Shown in pieces: positions 33,360 through 44,434 of a stretch of DNA of 64,000 nt (within the stretch, counting starts at the first letter, position 1; each line of letters opens with the position of its first letter). This DNA is from Gymnothorax reevesii. Its lineage: Eukaryota; Chordata; Actinopteri; Anguilliformes; Muraenidae. The DNA lies in contig CM056576.1 in the NCBI GenBank assembly GCA_029721435.1, forward strand, positions 120,331,166-120,395,165. Direction: 5' to 3'. The notes beneath the pieces were generated by a model. The model saw only the letters and a program-made list of their open reading frames with translations. It did no database searches and was not told the origin of the DNA. The position numbers and the translations under genes were made by a program.

Positions 33360-34282
33360 GCCGTTTCTCAATATCCACTCTTCTCTGTACTTCTGTTCTT
33401 ATGAACTTGAGTCATCCCTCTGAGACCATGCACTGTCTCAATTCAAATTTTGCATCTCGATGAAAACGGTTACCAGTCCCAGAAGTGTTCTTGATACGCC
33501 CATATTTCCGAGGATGCATCGGATGGTGTTAACTTAACAGCACATATATCCCAGAATTCTTTTCGGCATCTAAGCCAGACTGGGACGGTCCTTAGAGAGA
33601 AGGGCAGGGTTACGTTTCCCAGAAGCGTAGTTGCTAACTAAATTAGCAACTTACATAGTTCGTCCATTGACAGTCAATGGGTCTAACTATGTAAGTTAGC
33701 ATCTGTGACTTCGGGAAATGCACCCCTGGATCGGTAAAGCTGCTTTCACACTGGACGCAAAACAAAATTTTTGTCACCACAGATTTACATTCAAAGTCAA
33801 TGCAAATATGCAAATTCGGGTCTTTGTATTGACTTTGAATGTAATCTGTCGGTGTTCGTTCGCTATTTCTTAACTAAATACTATTCTGCAAAATTTCAGG
33901 CGAGGAACTATTATCTGGGTACATTTGGAATATTGGCTGCTTTACGATGTTTTATGTTGAATATGTTCGTGTTTTTGTAGTAGAGAAACTCCGCAACAGC
34001 CGGCGGAACGTAGCTAAGCTAAGCACCTTAACTAGCTCACGCTCACAGACCCCTCTTCCACCACAGATAACATTACTGGGAAAAAAAGGATGAACGTGGA
34101 GGAAGTCGCGGCTCACTGGCTGGCCTATTGCGTAATACCAACGAGAACGCATCGACTCAAACCGTCGACAATGCTCTGAGTGCTCGTAGCCTTGGAAGTG
34201 CACTCTTCCTAGAACGACTAGCGAGAACGGTCCTCCCAAGAATGCAAGTTCGTTCTTAGCATTCTTGGTATTGAGAAACGGC
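33360..34282. mobile_element. Non-autonomous TIR element with GCCGTTTCTCAAT ends
   Basis: The left end GCCGTTTCTCAATATC and the reverse complement of the right end GCCGTTTCTCAATACC agree in 15 of 16 bases. CTCTG is repeated on both sides (33355-33359 and 34283-34287), a possible 5-bp target duplication. The interior holds a smaller palindromic element. The 115-codon minus-strand frame near the right end lacks any known domain and is probably chance. Confidence 0.7.
33606..33727. mobile_element. Short palindromic element nested at 33.6 kb
   Basis: The arms GGGTTACGTTTCCC / GGGAAATGCACCCC and TTAGCAACTTACATAGTT / AACTATGTAAGTTAGCA fold around CGTCCATTGACAGTCAATGG. This 120-bp palindrome matches the style of a very common fish miniature element with GCGTTTCCC ends. 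It lies inside the 33360-34282 element. Confidence 0.75.
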
Positions 34283-34287
34283 CTCTG

Positions 34288-34345
34288 CGTAGGAAGCAAA
34301 GCAGAGTCTGGATTTACCAGGCTAGTGACATTGTATTACAAATAG
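34288..34345. mobile_element. End of an older dispersed repeat (CTAGCCTGGTAAATCC terminus)
   Basis: Read on the minus strand: CAATGTCACTAGCCTGGTAA, then ATCCAGACTCTGCTTTGCTT. I recognise this as a frequent terminus of a fish miniature transposon. Its expected partner on the left may be the CAGACTCTGG at 33351. Confidence 0.45.
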
Positions 34346-35449
34346 GAAACAAAACTGGAAACTAGGTTCCTTATGAATAAACGTGCTGCTAAAACCATTA
34401 ACGGCACGATTTCTAGGTTTAAGGATAAGTACAAGACTTACAAGACTACTGTGTCAAACAGGCATGAGATTAAGCAGACTTAACAAAGAGACTGAGCGAA
34501 GCTTAGTCTTAAATACACACTGCTACCACTCAGTGGAAATGAGAAACAGGTGTTGATGACAATTGGATAATGACTGAGGTGCAATCCGGGGTTTAGTAGA
34601 CCGGTGAGCTTGACGGCTGCAGGCGTGGCCTTACAACAGCAGGGAATATCCCAGAAACACTAGGATAGAGGGTTCAGGAAATCAGCAGGGGAACTACTTG
34701 ACCCTGGGAATGTTCACGGCAAATTTTACCTGATACCCATGAAGAACTGCTTGACTTATTGCATTTTTTTGATAGAGTGGAGTTTGGCCAAAGGGTGGTG
34801 CTACAAGTACGGTCATTGTGTCACCAGGATTGCTTCTTTTGCACCAAAGTTTGCAAAGTGAAGTAAATCTGATTTCCATTAAAAAAAGTTCCACTTTTTG
34901 CATTTGGAAATATTGTTTCACCTGTTACTAGAGTATAGAAATAAAGCCATACAAATCAGTAAGATTTCTTCACCACACATCCAAGAATGCTGACAGCATA
35001 TTTGAAGAAATTGCCATTAATGCTGTTCAACTCACTGCAATTTTTAAAAAAATAAAAAGTTTGGCCTGGTAATGGTGATACAGCGAAGGTCAAAGGGTGA
35101 CCAACATCAATAACAGCCCCTCTCTTTGCATAGGTGATACAATCAGCAAATGTGAAAATGGAAACTACAACAGGTCTTGGATTCACCATCCGATGGATTG
35201 TGCTATAAAAAAAAACCTGGAATCATGTTCGCGAGTAGCAATCAAATCTGAGGAGTACTTAAATTTTTTCAATCTGTAGATACTCAGTGTACTTGTAGCT
35301 TAGAATTCCTCTGTTTCCTTTGAGTGTTGACACAGTCTTTTTTCAAGGTGTGGATAATATAATTTATTCAGGGGTAGATTTTGACAGTGAGTATTAGTCT
35401 AGTTTTAAGTGGAGCGATTGTATGGAAGGTGGGTTTGGCTGGCATTACT
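34346..35449. other. Unannotated DNA
   Basis: 34430-34640 has the list-like texture of the LTR-like units (TTAAATACACACTGC, ACAGGTGTTGATGAC, GTGCAATCCGGGG) and could be a diverged fragment of one. Nothing else is recognised. Confidence 0.3.
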
Positions 35450-35602
35450 CAAAATTGAAAAACTCCCGAACACTGTCTTCTCTGGCAAGAAAAAACTTTA
35501 TTGTGAACAACGTTTTGATCGTGTGACCTTCATCAGGTTGTTCACAATAAAGTTTTATCTTTGCAGAGAAGACAGTATGCAGGAGTTTTTCCATTTTGAT
35601 TT
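35450..35602 (-). repeat. Foldback hairpin with hammerhead-like core (Penelope-type?)
   Basis: The arms (35450-35511 and 35537-35602) carry CAAAATTGAAAAACTCC, ACACTGTCTTCTCTG, ACTTTATTGTGAACAAC and their reverse complements. The asymmetric centre, on the minus strand, reads CTGATGA (35530-35536), then AGGTCACACGATC, then AAAACGTTG. CUGAUGA and GAAAC separated by a short stem are the hammerhead ribozyme core, and hammerheads are known in Penelope-like retroelements. Here the first G of GAAA is A, so this copy is probably catalytically dead. I cannot verify the fold. Confidence 0.5.
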
Positions 35603-35960
35603 TGCCGACCTTCGGTCCTCTCCTACGCACCTGTCAACCTACTAGGTGTGCAAAAGCCTTCCTATCATGTCGGCTGGCATTACCAAAATTTTGTTACGGT
35701 TCAGCTGTAGACAGGGTTGATGAAAGCAGTCAAAAATTTTCAAGCTGTCTGCTGATTAATGATGTGTGAGTGAGCAATGCATTTTTTGAAGTGTTGAATA
35801 ACCACGCAATTGGAACAAAGAGTTGCTTAAATGTGATCAGAAACACTGGAGACCTAATTTGTGTGTGCTCAACCCAAGAGTAAAAACAAGATCCAGTGTG
35901 CGGCCGAAATTTTGCCCAGGGAAAGAAACTGAAAACAACCAGCCCTCGCATGTTGAGGGA
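35603..35960. other. Unannotated DNA
   Basis: Short direct word repeats only (GGCTGGCATTAC at 35436 and 35671). No gene is visible. Confidence 0.45.
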
Positions 35961-36070
35961 GGTAGTGAAAGAGAGAGAGAGGGGGAGAGTGTGGGGGAGA
36001 GTGATCGAGAAAGGGGGTAGAGACAGCAGGGGGGAGAGAGAGAGAGAGAGAGAGGAAGAGAGAGAGAGCA
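35961..36070. repeat. GA-rich simple repeat
   Basis: Interrupted (GA)n with GGGGGAGAG inserts; the purest tract is at about 36033-36052. Frames of 65-113 codons across it on both strands are artefacts. Confidence 0.9.
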
Positions 36071-36321
36071 CTCATCTGACATCTGCAGGACCGTTAGATG
36101 TCATTACTGACCTGCTTTCCTCAGACGGTCTCCTTGTTCATCATGAGGGAAGAGAGAAGGATACACACCCCATCACTCACATCGCTAGCAGAGCGTAAAT
36201 TCAGCGCATGTCATCACACAGCTGCTTAGCATGTAGTACCACCCCGGGGTGTCCTCGCTCACACCTGGTGTAGTGTCGCAGAGTAGAGTCATCCTGAATT
36301 GCGCACAACATTTTCAACTCT

Positions 36322-36323
<2 letters not shown>

Positions 36324-36354
<31 letters not shown>
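36324..36354. repeat. (CA)n microsatellite
   Basis: A pure CA tract of about 31 bases, preceded by CTCCC. Confidence 0.95.
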
Positions 36355-36359
<5 letters not shown>

Positions 36360-36532
36360 GCCATACACACGCATATCCTCACTCGATTTTGTTTTAATTG
36401 CTATACTTGTGAGGACACTGTACAGACATACATTCATTCCTTACAGCCTTTGCCGAACCCTAACCGAAATGAAACGATGCTTAACCCTGACTCAAACTTT
36501 CACCTTAATTGTATCTGTGACCCTAACTGCCA

Positions 36533-36563
36533 CCCCCCCCCCCCCCCCACACACACACACACA
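36533..36563. repeat. C16 run followed by (AC)n
   Basis: A 16-base C run (36533-36548) directly joined to an AC tract. It is slippage-prone. Confidence 0.9.
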
Positions 36564-37851
36564 CTCAAAAACACACACTCTTTGTGTTTTTGAAGGGACA
36601 TCCCATAGACTTTCATTCCCCAACTCCTTACGATGACCTTAACCAGAAACACTAAATCCCTAACCCCAGCCCATAACCTTACCTTACCTTCACACGCACA
36701 CACACTCACATGCTCACTCAAACAAGGAAGAACATAGCATAGCTTACTTGACCTTTGACCATTTAATCCAAATATACTCAAGAGACAAAGCGTAAGTTCA
36801 CACTACAGCTCTGAGCAGCTCTCTGCTTGACTGTCTCACAGGACACTCTGCTTTTACATTTTTTATTTGATTTGTGTGACTCATCATGAAAGAGAAATCC
36901 ACAAAGGGTATGATATTTAACTTTGTCTCAGAAACTGGCCGAGATCCATTGAACATTTGTCTTGAAGTTTGACTCACAATTAGCTGCAAATGTTAGCGTC
37001 TTCTCCACAAACACAGCTTGGCAGGTTGATATTGGTGGCTGCTAAACGTGCCAAACTGTGTTTGCAAAGAAAATAAATTAACACGTGCATTTGACTGTTC
37101 GTTATAAGAAGTTTTCCATTTTCCTGATAGGTCGGTCTATACTTTTGCAGAAGTCTACGTTTCAGCAAGTCCAGTACACCATGTACTTTACTGTTTTGGT
37201 AATGCAACCACGAGATTAGGCGCCAAAAATATTGTTGAGCTCGTCTGCTTCGGAAGCAGAGTAGATGAAATTAAGCCTAACAGGAGCTTAGAGAAATCTG
37301 CAGAGTGCAAATACCCAGACTCTGCTCTCGCGCCTGAGGTAAAATTGCGCTCAGCTATCAAACAAAGAGGTGCACACAGACCAAACAGGAAAATCAGATC
37401 AAAATGAATCAATGAAGCTGTGGAAATTCATGAGTTTGTGTGTACAATCACTGCCTAATTTCAAATTTACATGAGAGAACTGATTTAATTTTTTGGGCAC
37501 GCTGCCGAAGTGGAACTGAGGCCTCAGCACAACAGTCTGGCTAAGAAATAAGAAATCAACCTGCATTTGTTTATTTATCTTTAATGTCTAGACGTAACAT
37601 GTTAACCTGACTACCCCTGAACCAAAGGTGACACAGAGGTCATTAAAAGAGTCACAGGTACTGTAAGAAGCATGACAAAAAATTGAATGCTTAACGCTTT
37701 TGTCATTGGGATTTATTTTTTTCCATCCATTGTTCACAAGAAATGCAAAGTCACTGGATATAGATATTTAAAAAAATCTGCACAAAGTAAAGAAAATGGG
37801 TGTGAGCTGCTGGTCATACTGTTTCAGGACGATTACAGTTTAATGCTGGGA
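36564..37851. other. Unannotated DNA
   Basis: Repeated CCTAACCC / CCTTAACC words (36440-36690) look like an old simple-repeat-rich tract. No gene motif was seen up to the foldback. Confidence 0.45.
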
Positions 37852-38637
37852 AGCAGTGACATGTTGTCAGAGGTTAGTCAGAATCCTTCCCTTTGCTTGA
37901 TCAGCAATCAGACGATTAATTAATTTAATTAGACTATTCGGCAGACTGACAGGCCAGTTTAAGTTTCCGCAGCATTATTACTCAGTATATCGAACCTGAA
38001 ATGCTTACTAGACAGCAGATTTGCGCGTACTTGCTTCCAGGAAGCCGAAGCAATGTCATCAACAAATATTAAAACTGTTCGACTTATGCAGAGTTCAATG
38101 CTTAATCAATATACAATGTATTCTCCTTCAAATATGCCCTTTGGCGTTTTTTTCAGCCTTCTTTCATAATCCGATTATCAAAATGTTTTAACGATATACA
38201 GAATTACAGAGAGCCGAGAATTTTTCCTAATTGATTATTCAGATTTCCGTCCTTGCAGTCTCGAATTGAAGCGTATACGTGAAGGAATCCGTTTGTCATT
38301 ATCTCCTCTATCAGTATACGGGCTTCCTATCGGCTTTGTCTTAATTGTTTTGATTGTCAATCAAGAATAGTTTGTGGGAACAGGTCCACAAAAATCCTGT
38401 AGTTTGGGTCACTGCCTCACCTCACCGCACGTTTCTGGCTCCCTGTAAGCAAGTACTCGCAAATCTGCAGTTTCGTGAGCATTTCAGGTTCGATGTACTG
38501 AGTAATAACCCTGCGGAAACTTAAACTGGCCCGTCATGCTGCCAAATAGTTTTACTAAACTAGTTCATTGTCTGATTGCTAATTAAGCAAAGGGAAGGAT
38601 TCTGCCTCACCAAACTAACCTCTGACCGCACGTCACT
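37852..38637. mobile_element. Foldback element with about 200-bp inverted arms
   Basis: The left arm 37852-38047 and right arm 38437-38637 are imperfect reverse complements. Shared blocks, left-arm sense, are AGCAGTGACRTG, GTCAGAGGTTAGT, CAGAATCCTTCCCTTTGCTT, AACTTAAAC in antisense, CTGAAATGCTYAC and GCAGATTTGCG. The 389-bp spacer is AT-rich and non-coding. Both arms can be read as the same peptide (QNPSLCLISNQT) on opposite strands, which follows from the inverted repeat and is not evidence for coding. No target duplication was identified. Confidence 0.85.
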
Positions 38638-40316
38638 GCTGGGAAGTGAGGGAATATCAAAAGCTTTATGGGGCTGCGCTTGGAAATTACCGTACTGACT
38701 GCATGCACTCAAATACCCTATGAAATTGTACATTTTTCTTTTGTGGTGCAGCAATTGCTAACTGTTCATTACTCATCAACACAGCAAGCCTGTTGAGGGA
38801 GGGGGAGGACCTGGTTCCTCTGATGTAATAAGTTTTCAACTTCTTTGGGTATGTTTAAACAGATATTTTTGTACAAAATTATTCATGTATTCAAACTATC
38901 ACAGCGCTCAAGCAGTGACTGCCAGAGGCTGTTTGGTTGTGCTTTAAAGTTGAGCTAGCCTATAGCCTCATTAAACAGTTCCGGTCTTTCATTGGTGATG
39001 TAATGTGACTCTGGCAGGGTACACTGCGCTTCATTATTATTTGGTTCCTACTCCACCCCTACCCTCAATGTGTAAATTTTTCTTATGGTCAAGGTCACCT
39101 GGCAAGCATTACGGCGAGCGCGACAATTTGCTGCATATTCCATAACAGCTGGTGTTAGCATATCACACGACAAACTCGTAGTCGGTTTTTGTATTGGTCC
39201 ACTGAACAGGGGGAAGAGGGGAGAAATTGGTCTAGTAACTAAAAGCAGGGAACTGCATATATTGCTCAGGGCCTGAACTTGTTGCTCACAGAAAAAAGAA
39301 AAGCTAATATGACAATTTGCAGCTCAATGTTAAACACTGTCATCTTCTTACATGCTAAACCCAAAATCAATTTCAGTATTAGTCCTCAGAATGGAGGAAT
39401 AAGGTTATTTTGGCACTCTGGGCAAAAAAAAATATAAGGAGTGAACAGTATATCTCACATGAACCTTTGCGATGGCTGCTGTGAGTTGAATCTATATTAG
39501 CATGCCAGTCACAACCATCCAACAAAAGAGCTAGTTTCATAACATTCACACCTCTTATTGGGAATGACCGCACAGCTCACCCTGCCGGATAATATCTCCC
39601 CGACAACGGCATTGTCTGCACGTGTCCTTTAATGGAAAGGCCCGATGCACTACATAATTGTCTGGCAAAAGGACACCACTATGCCTACTTTGCTTAATGC
39701 CTTTTTTTTTTTTTTTTTTTTTGCTGCGGTCTGTTGATATTTCTCTCAGCCGTATAGCTCTATAATGTTTTTTTTTCAGGCACTTGGGAGGCTTTGAGTC
39801 CCTGTGCTTGTTGGAGCATTTAGGCACAATGAATGCTAATGTTCTGCTCAATATGCAGCTCTGTGCGGTAAGATGTAGGCTGTTTTGGCTGATATGAAGT
39901 AGCTGAGCTAATATACTCAATGATTCTGATGGGGTTTCAATTTATTTGAGGCATAAATATTCTTAACCCTTTGTGGTGTTTGTTTTTTATGTTGTTTTTT
40001 TTATTTTTCTTCTCCGTTCTGCCACTCTATTTAAAGAGCAGTTTTTTTATGTTTTGTCAAAATTCAATGCCCTAGCCCTCAACTGAAGACCTGAATGTGA
40101 GAGGTACTGAAGTCACATTTAGCAAAAAATGAGCTGACACCAGTTTTAAAAGCCACAAAGGCCAAAGCATCATCTGATACCAAAGATTTCTGCAAAGAAC
40201 CACTCCAGTCTTGTGTACTGGTGCATTTCCATTGTCCATTGTCATGATCTGCAACATGTTTAGAAAACTTTGACCCCCAAAATCTCAAAAGTATTGTTTT
40301 GTGACTTGGGTACTTC
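38638..40316. other. Unannotated DNA with a T21 run
   Basis: A T run lies at 39702-39722. 39540-39680 has complex sequence that might be conserved. 40072-40290 holds overlapping open frames on the minus strand beside the next foldback, without a recognisable domain. Confidence 0.4.
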
Positions 40317-40990
40317 TTGCACTCGCCCCATTTGTGCCTCCGAGGGCTTGTTTTAACATTCTGACAGTTACTAGCCCAGTAGAGTCACATGCCGTGCCAT
40401 TGACAAAACCTGCAAAAATGGAAATCGCTGCTAGCGTCAGAACTTTCTGTTTTCTTATCTTGCGTCTGGTATCGGCGTAACAAGGACATATTACAGTTTC
40501 GGTCGGCACCAACTATTTATCGTTAACTCCCTCTTGTTCTGAAGAATAAGTCTGGAAAAAGCAAAACTTCACCCCTGAAATCTGTTTTCACCCCTGAAAA
40601 CACGCGGGCTGATTGGCTGGCGCTTGAGAGACCTGGCAAATCAGCGTGCGTGTCACAATTTTATGGCTGTGCCGTGAACGATTCTGCGCAGGAAGTTGGA
40701 TTTCAGGGGTGAATTTTTGCCTTTTCCAGACTTATTCTTCAGAACAAGAGAGAGCTACAATGAACGCTTGGTGCCGAACAAAACTCTAATATGTCGTTGT
40801 TATGCCGATACCAGACACAAGGTAAGACAAAAGAAAGTTTTGACGTTAGCAGCGGTAGAAGACAAGTGGTGTCTGGTGATTTCCATTTTTGCTGGTTATA
40901 GCAATGGCACGGCATGTGACTCCGCTGGGCCAGTAAATGTCAGAATGTTAAAACAAGCCCTCGGAGGCAGGAATGGGACTATTCTTGCAC
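40317..40990. mobile_element. Head-to-head foldback: two inverted copies of one transcription-unit-like sequence
   Basis: The left arm 40317-40582 and right arm 40699-40990 are reverse complements over about 270-290 bp. Blocks include TTTCAGGGGTGAA, TTCCAGACTTATTCTTCAG, AACAAGAG, TATGCCGATACCAGACRCAA and GGCACGGCATGTGACTC. Each arm, read outward from the centre, keeps the same frame open (CYADTRRKIRKQKVLTLAA ... NGTACDS, VRMLKQALGG). The right copy has about 23 extra bases near 40855. The 116-bp GC-rich spacer has an inverted CCAAT box (GATTGGCTGG, 40611-40620), as in bidirectional promoters. The structure is certain; coding and promoter roles are inference. Confidence 0.8.
40595..40680. promoter_or_regulatory. 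Candidate bidirectional promoter in the foldback spacer
   Basis: The spacer between the two outward-facing arms is locally GC-rich (CACGCGGGCTGATTGGCTGG, then GCGTGCGTGTCAC) with an inverted CCAAT box and no clear TATA box. Its position between two outward-facing copies is what one expects of a divergent promoter. There is no direct evidence of activity. Confidence 0.25.
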
Positions 40991-41047
40991 ACAGATCTTC
41001 AATTCCTTTCAGTTACCAGTTCTGATTGTTACCTCAATCACAGTTGT

Positions 41048-41504
41048 AGCCTCCAACCCTGCTTCTGGAGAATTACCATCAAGAAAAGGTGTGTATTCTG
41101 TAGATCAAAGTTTCAAATTAGCTAGCCATTTTGTTGTGAAGACACAAATATCCCACTAATTAGAAAAGGTCAATTTTCCCTATAAATCTTGGTCTAGTTA
41201 GCGAAATAGCCAGCGATTTGTGTTGTGTCTTCATTTCTCAAGCGTAGGGTTTTCAGGCTAATGGAGACGCAAATTCGTACTATCAGGCTAATCTCCCTAA
41301 CTGCAAAATAGCTGACTAGTTTAACTTCATTCTGATGAAGACAAACCTTAAGTTTTCACTCCAACCAGAGCAAAGCACACCTAATTTCCCAGTTAAAGAT
41401 CTGGATCAGCTGCTAATTAACTGAATCAGGTGTGCTGAATTAGGGCTAGAGTTCAACCTGCAGGATGGTAGCTCCTCAGGAACAGGGTTGGAGACCGCTG
41501 CAGT
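41048..41504. mobile_element. Non-autonomous TIR element with CTCCAACCCTG ends
   Basis: The left end GCCTCCAACCCTGCTTCTGG, then AGAATTACCATC. The right end read in reverse is GTCTCCAACCCTGTTCCTGA, then GGAGCTACCATC. The TIR is about 32 bp with several mismatches. Interior blocks (CACTCCAACC, AGCACACCTAATT, AATCAGGTGTGCTGAATTAG) are words I associate with an abundant fish repeat. A second inverted repeat (GAAGACACAAAT / ATTTGTGTTGTGTCTTC) lies inside. There is no coding capacity. Confidence 0.75.
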
Positions 41505-42588
41505 CAGGTGTTAAGAAACAATTACAGCACATAACATTGCAGACCTTTGTAAGACTGAGTGTATTTGATTGAGATACTTTGTGTGAGAGAGTTAGTAGAA
41601 AGACAGACAATGAGATGGGGAGAGCTCATGATTTAAGACATTCTTTATTACCTACGATTAAATAGCAACTCTCCTGAAAAGTTTGAAACCATGGGAATTC
41701 ATGTTGAATGTTCAGCCAGTGACATCAACTTCAGCCATTGTGTGCGTCTGCGTGCATGCATGCATGCTCCTCTTTGAATACTGCATATGCACGTGGGTAT
41801 TCATGCAAGAATGTAAATGTGCGCAAATATTTATGTGAGTGAGTACATATGTGCATTTGTGTGTGCGTGCACAGGCATGTGTGGGTACACACAGTTTGTA
41901 TATTATGCGTCCATGTGTATGTGTGTTTTTTGTTTGCATACTGCATGCACGTGTACATCTACATAATGCGCGTGTATTCATGCCTGTGTGCTAATGTGCG
42001 TGAGTGTACTCTATGTTCAGTATGTGTGAGCGTTTCTTTATGTATGTACTAGTAACATGCTGCCAATCGTCCAAAGCGTGCCAATGATTATCACAATGAC
42101 AACATACATAGCAGACAGTGAACACTCCACAGTTACAAACAACCTTGAGATGAGCAAGTCTGTTTCCCACTGCACAGATGGGACATCTCACGCACTGAGA
42201 CCCCATCCACCAGGTTGCGCCGACCTTTGAGAGAAATGCTTTCATCTACAGACTCCGAGTGCTCTCTCTCTCCTCTCCTCCCCTCTCTCTCGCCTGTCTC
42301 TCTGAGTCCCAGTAAAGCATAATTATATCTCTTTCAACCTTATGGAAATGGAGAGTTAAAACACTACTCCGTGGGCGCTCTCTCGCTCGTTCTCCCCTCT
42401 CTCCCAATCTCTCTCCCCCTCTCTCTCCGTGAGGATAATTGTATCTCTTTCAACTGAAACCTTGAGGAAATATCTAAAATAACTCAATGCGCTGCGAGCT
42501 TGGATCAATTTCGTAGTCATTTTTCTTGTTTGTGAAGTGCATGATGCTGATATAGCCTGTTGTAGTGTTCCTGTAGACACAACACACC
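41505..42588. other. Degenerate GT-rich and CT-rich DNA
   Basis: 41740-42050 is rich in GTGTGCATG-type words (decayed GT repeat). 42255-42440 is pyrimidine-rich, with CTCTCTC tracts and a repeated TATCTCTTTCAAC word (42327 and 42442), marking a local duplication of about 115 bp. The frames here are repeat translations. Confidence 0.6.
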
Positions 42589-43024
42589 AAGCACAACCCA
42601 GCCCCCAACACATCCTCCACTGTAGCCTGTATACTCCCAAAACAACATCCACTGTAGCCTGTACTCTCTCAACACAACATTTACTGTGGCCTGTATACTC
42701 CCGACACAACATTCACTGTAGCCTGTACTCTCTCAACACAACATTTACTGTGGCCTGTATACTCCCGACACAACATTCACTGTAGCCTGTACTCTCTCAA
42801 CACAACATTTACTGTGGCCTGTATACTCCCGACACAACATTCACTGTAGCCTGTACTCTCTCAACACAACATTTACTGTGGCCTGTATACTCCTGACACA
42901 ACATCCACTGTAGCCTGTACTCTCTCAACACAACATTTACTGTAGCCTGTATACTCCTAAAGCAACATCCACAGTAGCCAACACACTCCCAACACAACAT
43001 CCACTGCATCCGAAACACTCCCAA
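42589..43024. repeat. 32-bp minisatellite, block 1 (about 12 units, 64-bp higher order)
   Basis: Units start TGTAGCCTGT at 42621 and every 32 bp. They alternate between a TACTCTCTCAACACAACAT type and a TATACTCCCGACACAACAT type, so the recent unit of expansion is a 64-bp dimer. Edges are more diverged. The 32-bp period breaks the frame, so open frames across it are not genes. Confidence 0.95.
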
Positions 43025-43684
43025 CCGGCGGCATGCCGTCACATGTTCAGAGGGGCTGCAGTAACCTTTCCCTTAACCCTTCGACTATCCTCTGGCTGCT
43101 CTCATTCAAGTTCGCCTGATTAACAATCAAAGAATTTATTGAGTGAATGACCAAGGCCGATCCATTTTCCATTCTAAAAAATGATAATGAAAAAACAAAT
43201 GCTTATTGCCAACATTTATATGATTGATACAACATTGTTAGGATGGAAACATAAATGCTAAAAATCCAAAACTTTCGCTGACTTAGCTGCAATTATTTTC
43301 GCAATCACTCAGCTGTACATCGTACCGAACAACACCTTTTAGCTGTCATTACATTCAGACCATAGAAGGGATTCCCATGGCTTATTGCTCAATAAGCCTT
43401 GCAAACTAATTTCTGCAAATCTGGGCTGTTTCACGAGTTACATGAGCGCAGAAATTATGAGAACATATCAATATTTTACATAGTCATTTCTGTGCAGAAA
43501 AAAAACATGATTTTGTGGTGCAATGTATTACAAGACTTTCAAAATTAATTAGACTCTCTTCAGTTCTACCAATTAGTCTGAGGAACTGTTGCTAATCGGT
43601 AGAGGTAAACTGCGAGAGGTTTAGGTCATTTAGCAGTGAAAGGTGAGGTTATTGCTGGCCCTGTGCCTCTGCCAACGGACCACC
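43025..43684. other. Conserved-looking non-coding DNA between the two minisatellite blocks
   Basis: AT-rich but complex, with dense homeodomain-like motifs (CAATTATTTTCGCAATC, AAAATTAATTAGACTC, GCAGAAATTATGAG) and no repeats. Texture like this is typical of vertebrate developmental enhancers. Conservation is not demonstrable from one sequence. Confidence 0.4.
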
Positions 43685-43955
43685 ACTGCTCCCAACAAAA
43701 CATCCATTGTAGCCAGTATACTCCCAACCCAACATCCATTGTAGCTAATACACTCCCAACACAAAATCAGTTCTAGCCACTACATTTCCAACATAATATT
43801 TGCTGAAGCCATTGCACTCTCAACACAACATCCACTGCAGCCAATACACATCTAACATATTACCCACTGTGGCCAGTACACTCCCAACACAACATCCACT
43901 GTTGCCAATACACTCCCTACACAATATTCACTATAGTCAATACACCTGGCAACCG
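43685..43955. repeat. 32-bp minisatellite, block 2 (about 8 diverged units)
   Basis: Same consensus as block 1 (RTAGCCARTACACTCCCAAC, then ACAACATCCAC) with much greater divergence between units and no dimer structure. It is the older, unhomogenised part of the same array. Confidence 0.9.
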
Positions 43956-44376
43956 AGCTCCCCTCCTCCATGCCTCATATTTTATTATTTTCCATGGTCC
44001 TCCTCCCCTCCCTTTGCAGATGCGTGGGGATTTGTTGGACGATTTTTAGCTGCATCCTCATTTCCTGCAGGAATCTTCAAAGGGAGGATGGTGGCCAAAT
44101 CCCAGTCAGTTTGATTCAAACCTGCAGCACATCTCTGTCAGCCCTCCTCTCTTATTCTGTTTTGTGTGTGTGGTCAGGGGGAAGCCACTGTGAAATCGAT
44201 GATGCTGTATGGTTTCTCATAACAGTGAAAGCTATCATGTTGTAGCGAATTTCATCCTGCTAGATCTGTTTGAATTTGTATATTGTCATTGCGTTTTAAT
44301 TTGTGCGTGGGAGTGTCTGTGTGCGTGCGAGATACAGCAAGAGGGAAAGATGGAGGGCAGGAGAATGACAGAGAGT

Positions 44377-44380
<4 letters not shown>

Positions 44381-44430
<50 letters not shown>
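44381..44430. repeat. (GA)25 microsatellite
   Basis: A pure GA tract of 50 bases, preceded by GACAGAGAGTGACA. Confidence 0.97.

Positions 44431-44434
<4 letters not shown>

Noticed and set aside
33952..34299. 115-codon minus-strand frame
   Set aside because: Lies entirely inside a non-autonomous TIR element and includes its terminus; no transposase motif.
40072..40290. Overlapping minus-strand frames next to the foldback as an upstream gene part
   Set aside because: Two competing frames, no recognised domain, and no counterpart beside the right arm.
42537..43042. Frames of 77-118 codons and a superficially CRISPR-like regular array
   Set aside because: Contiguous 32-bp minisatellite without unique spacers, in a vertebrate sequence; a 32-bp unit shifts frame each copy.
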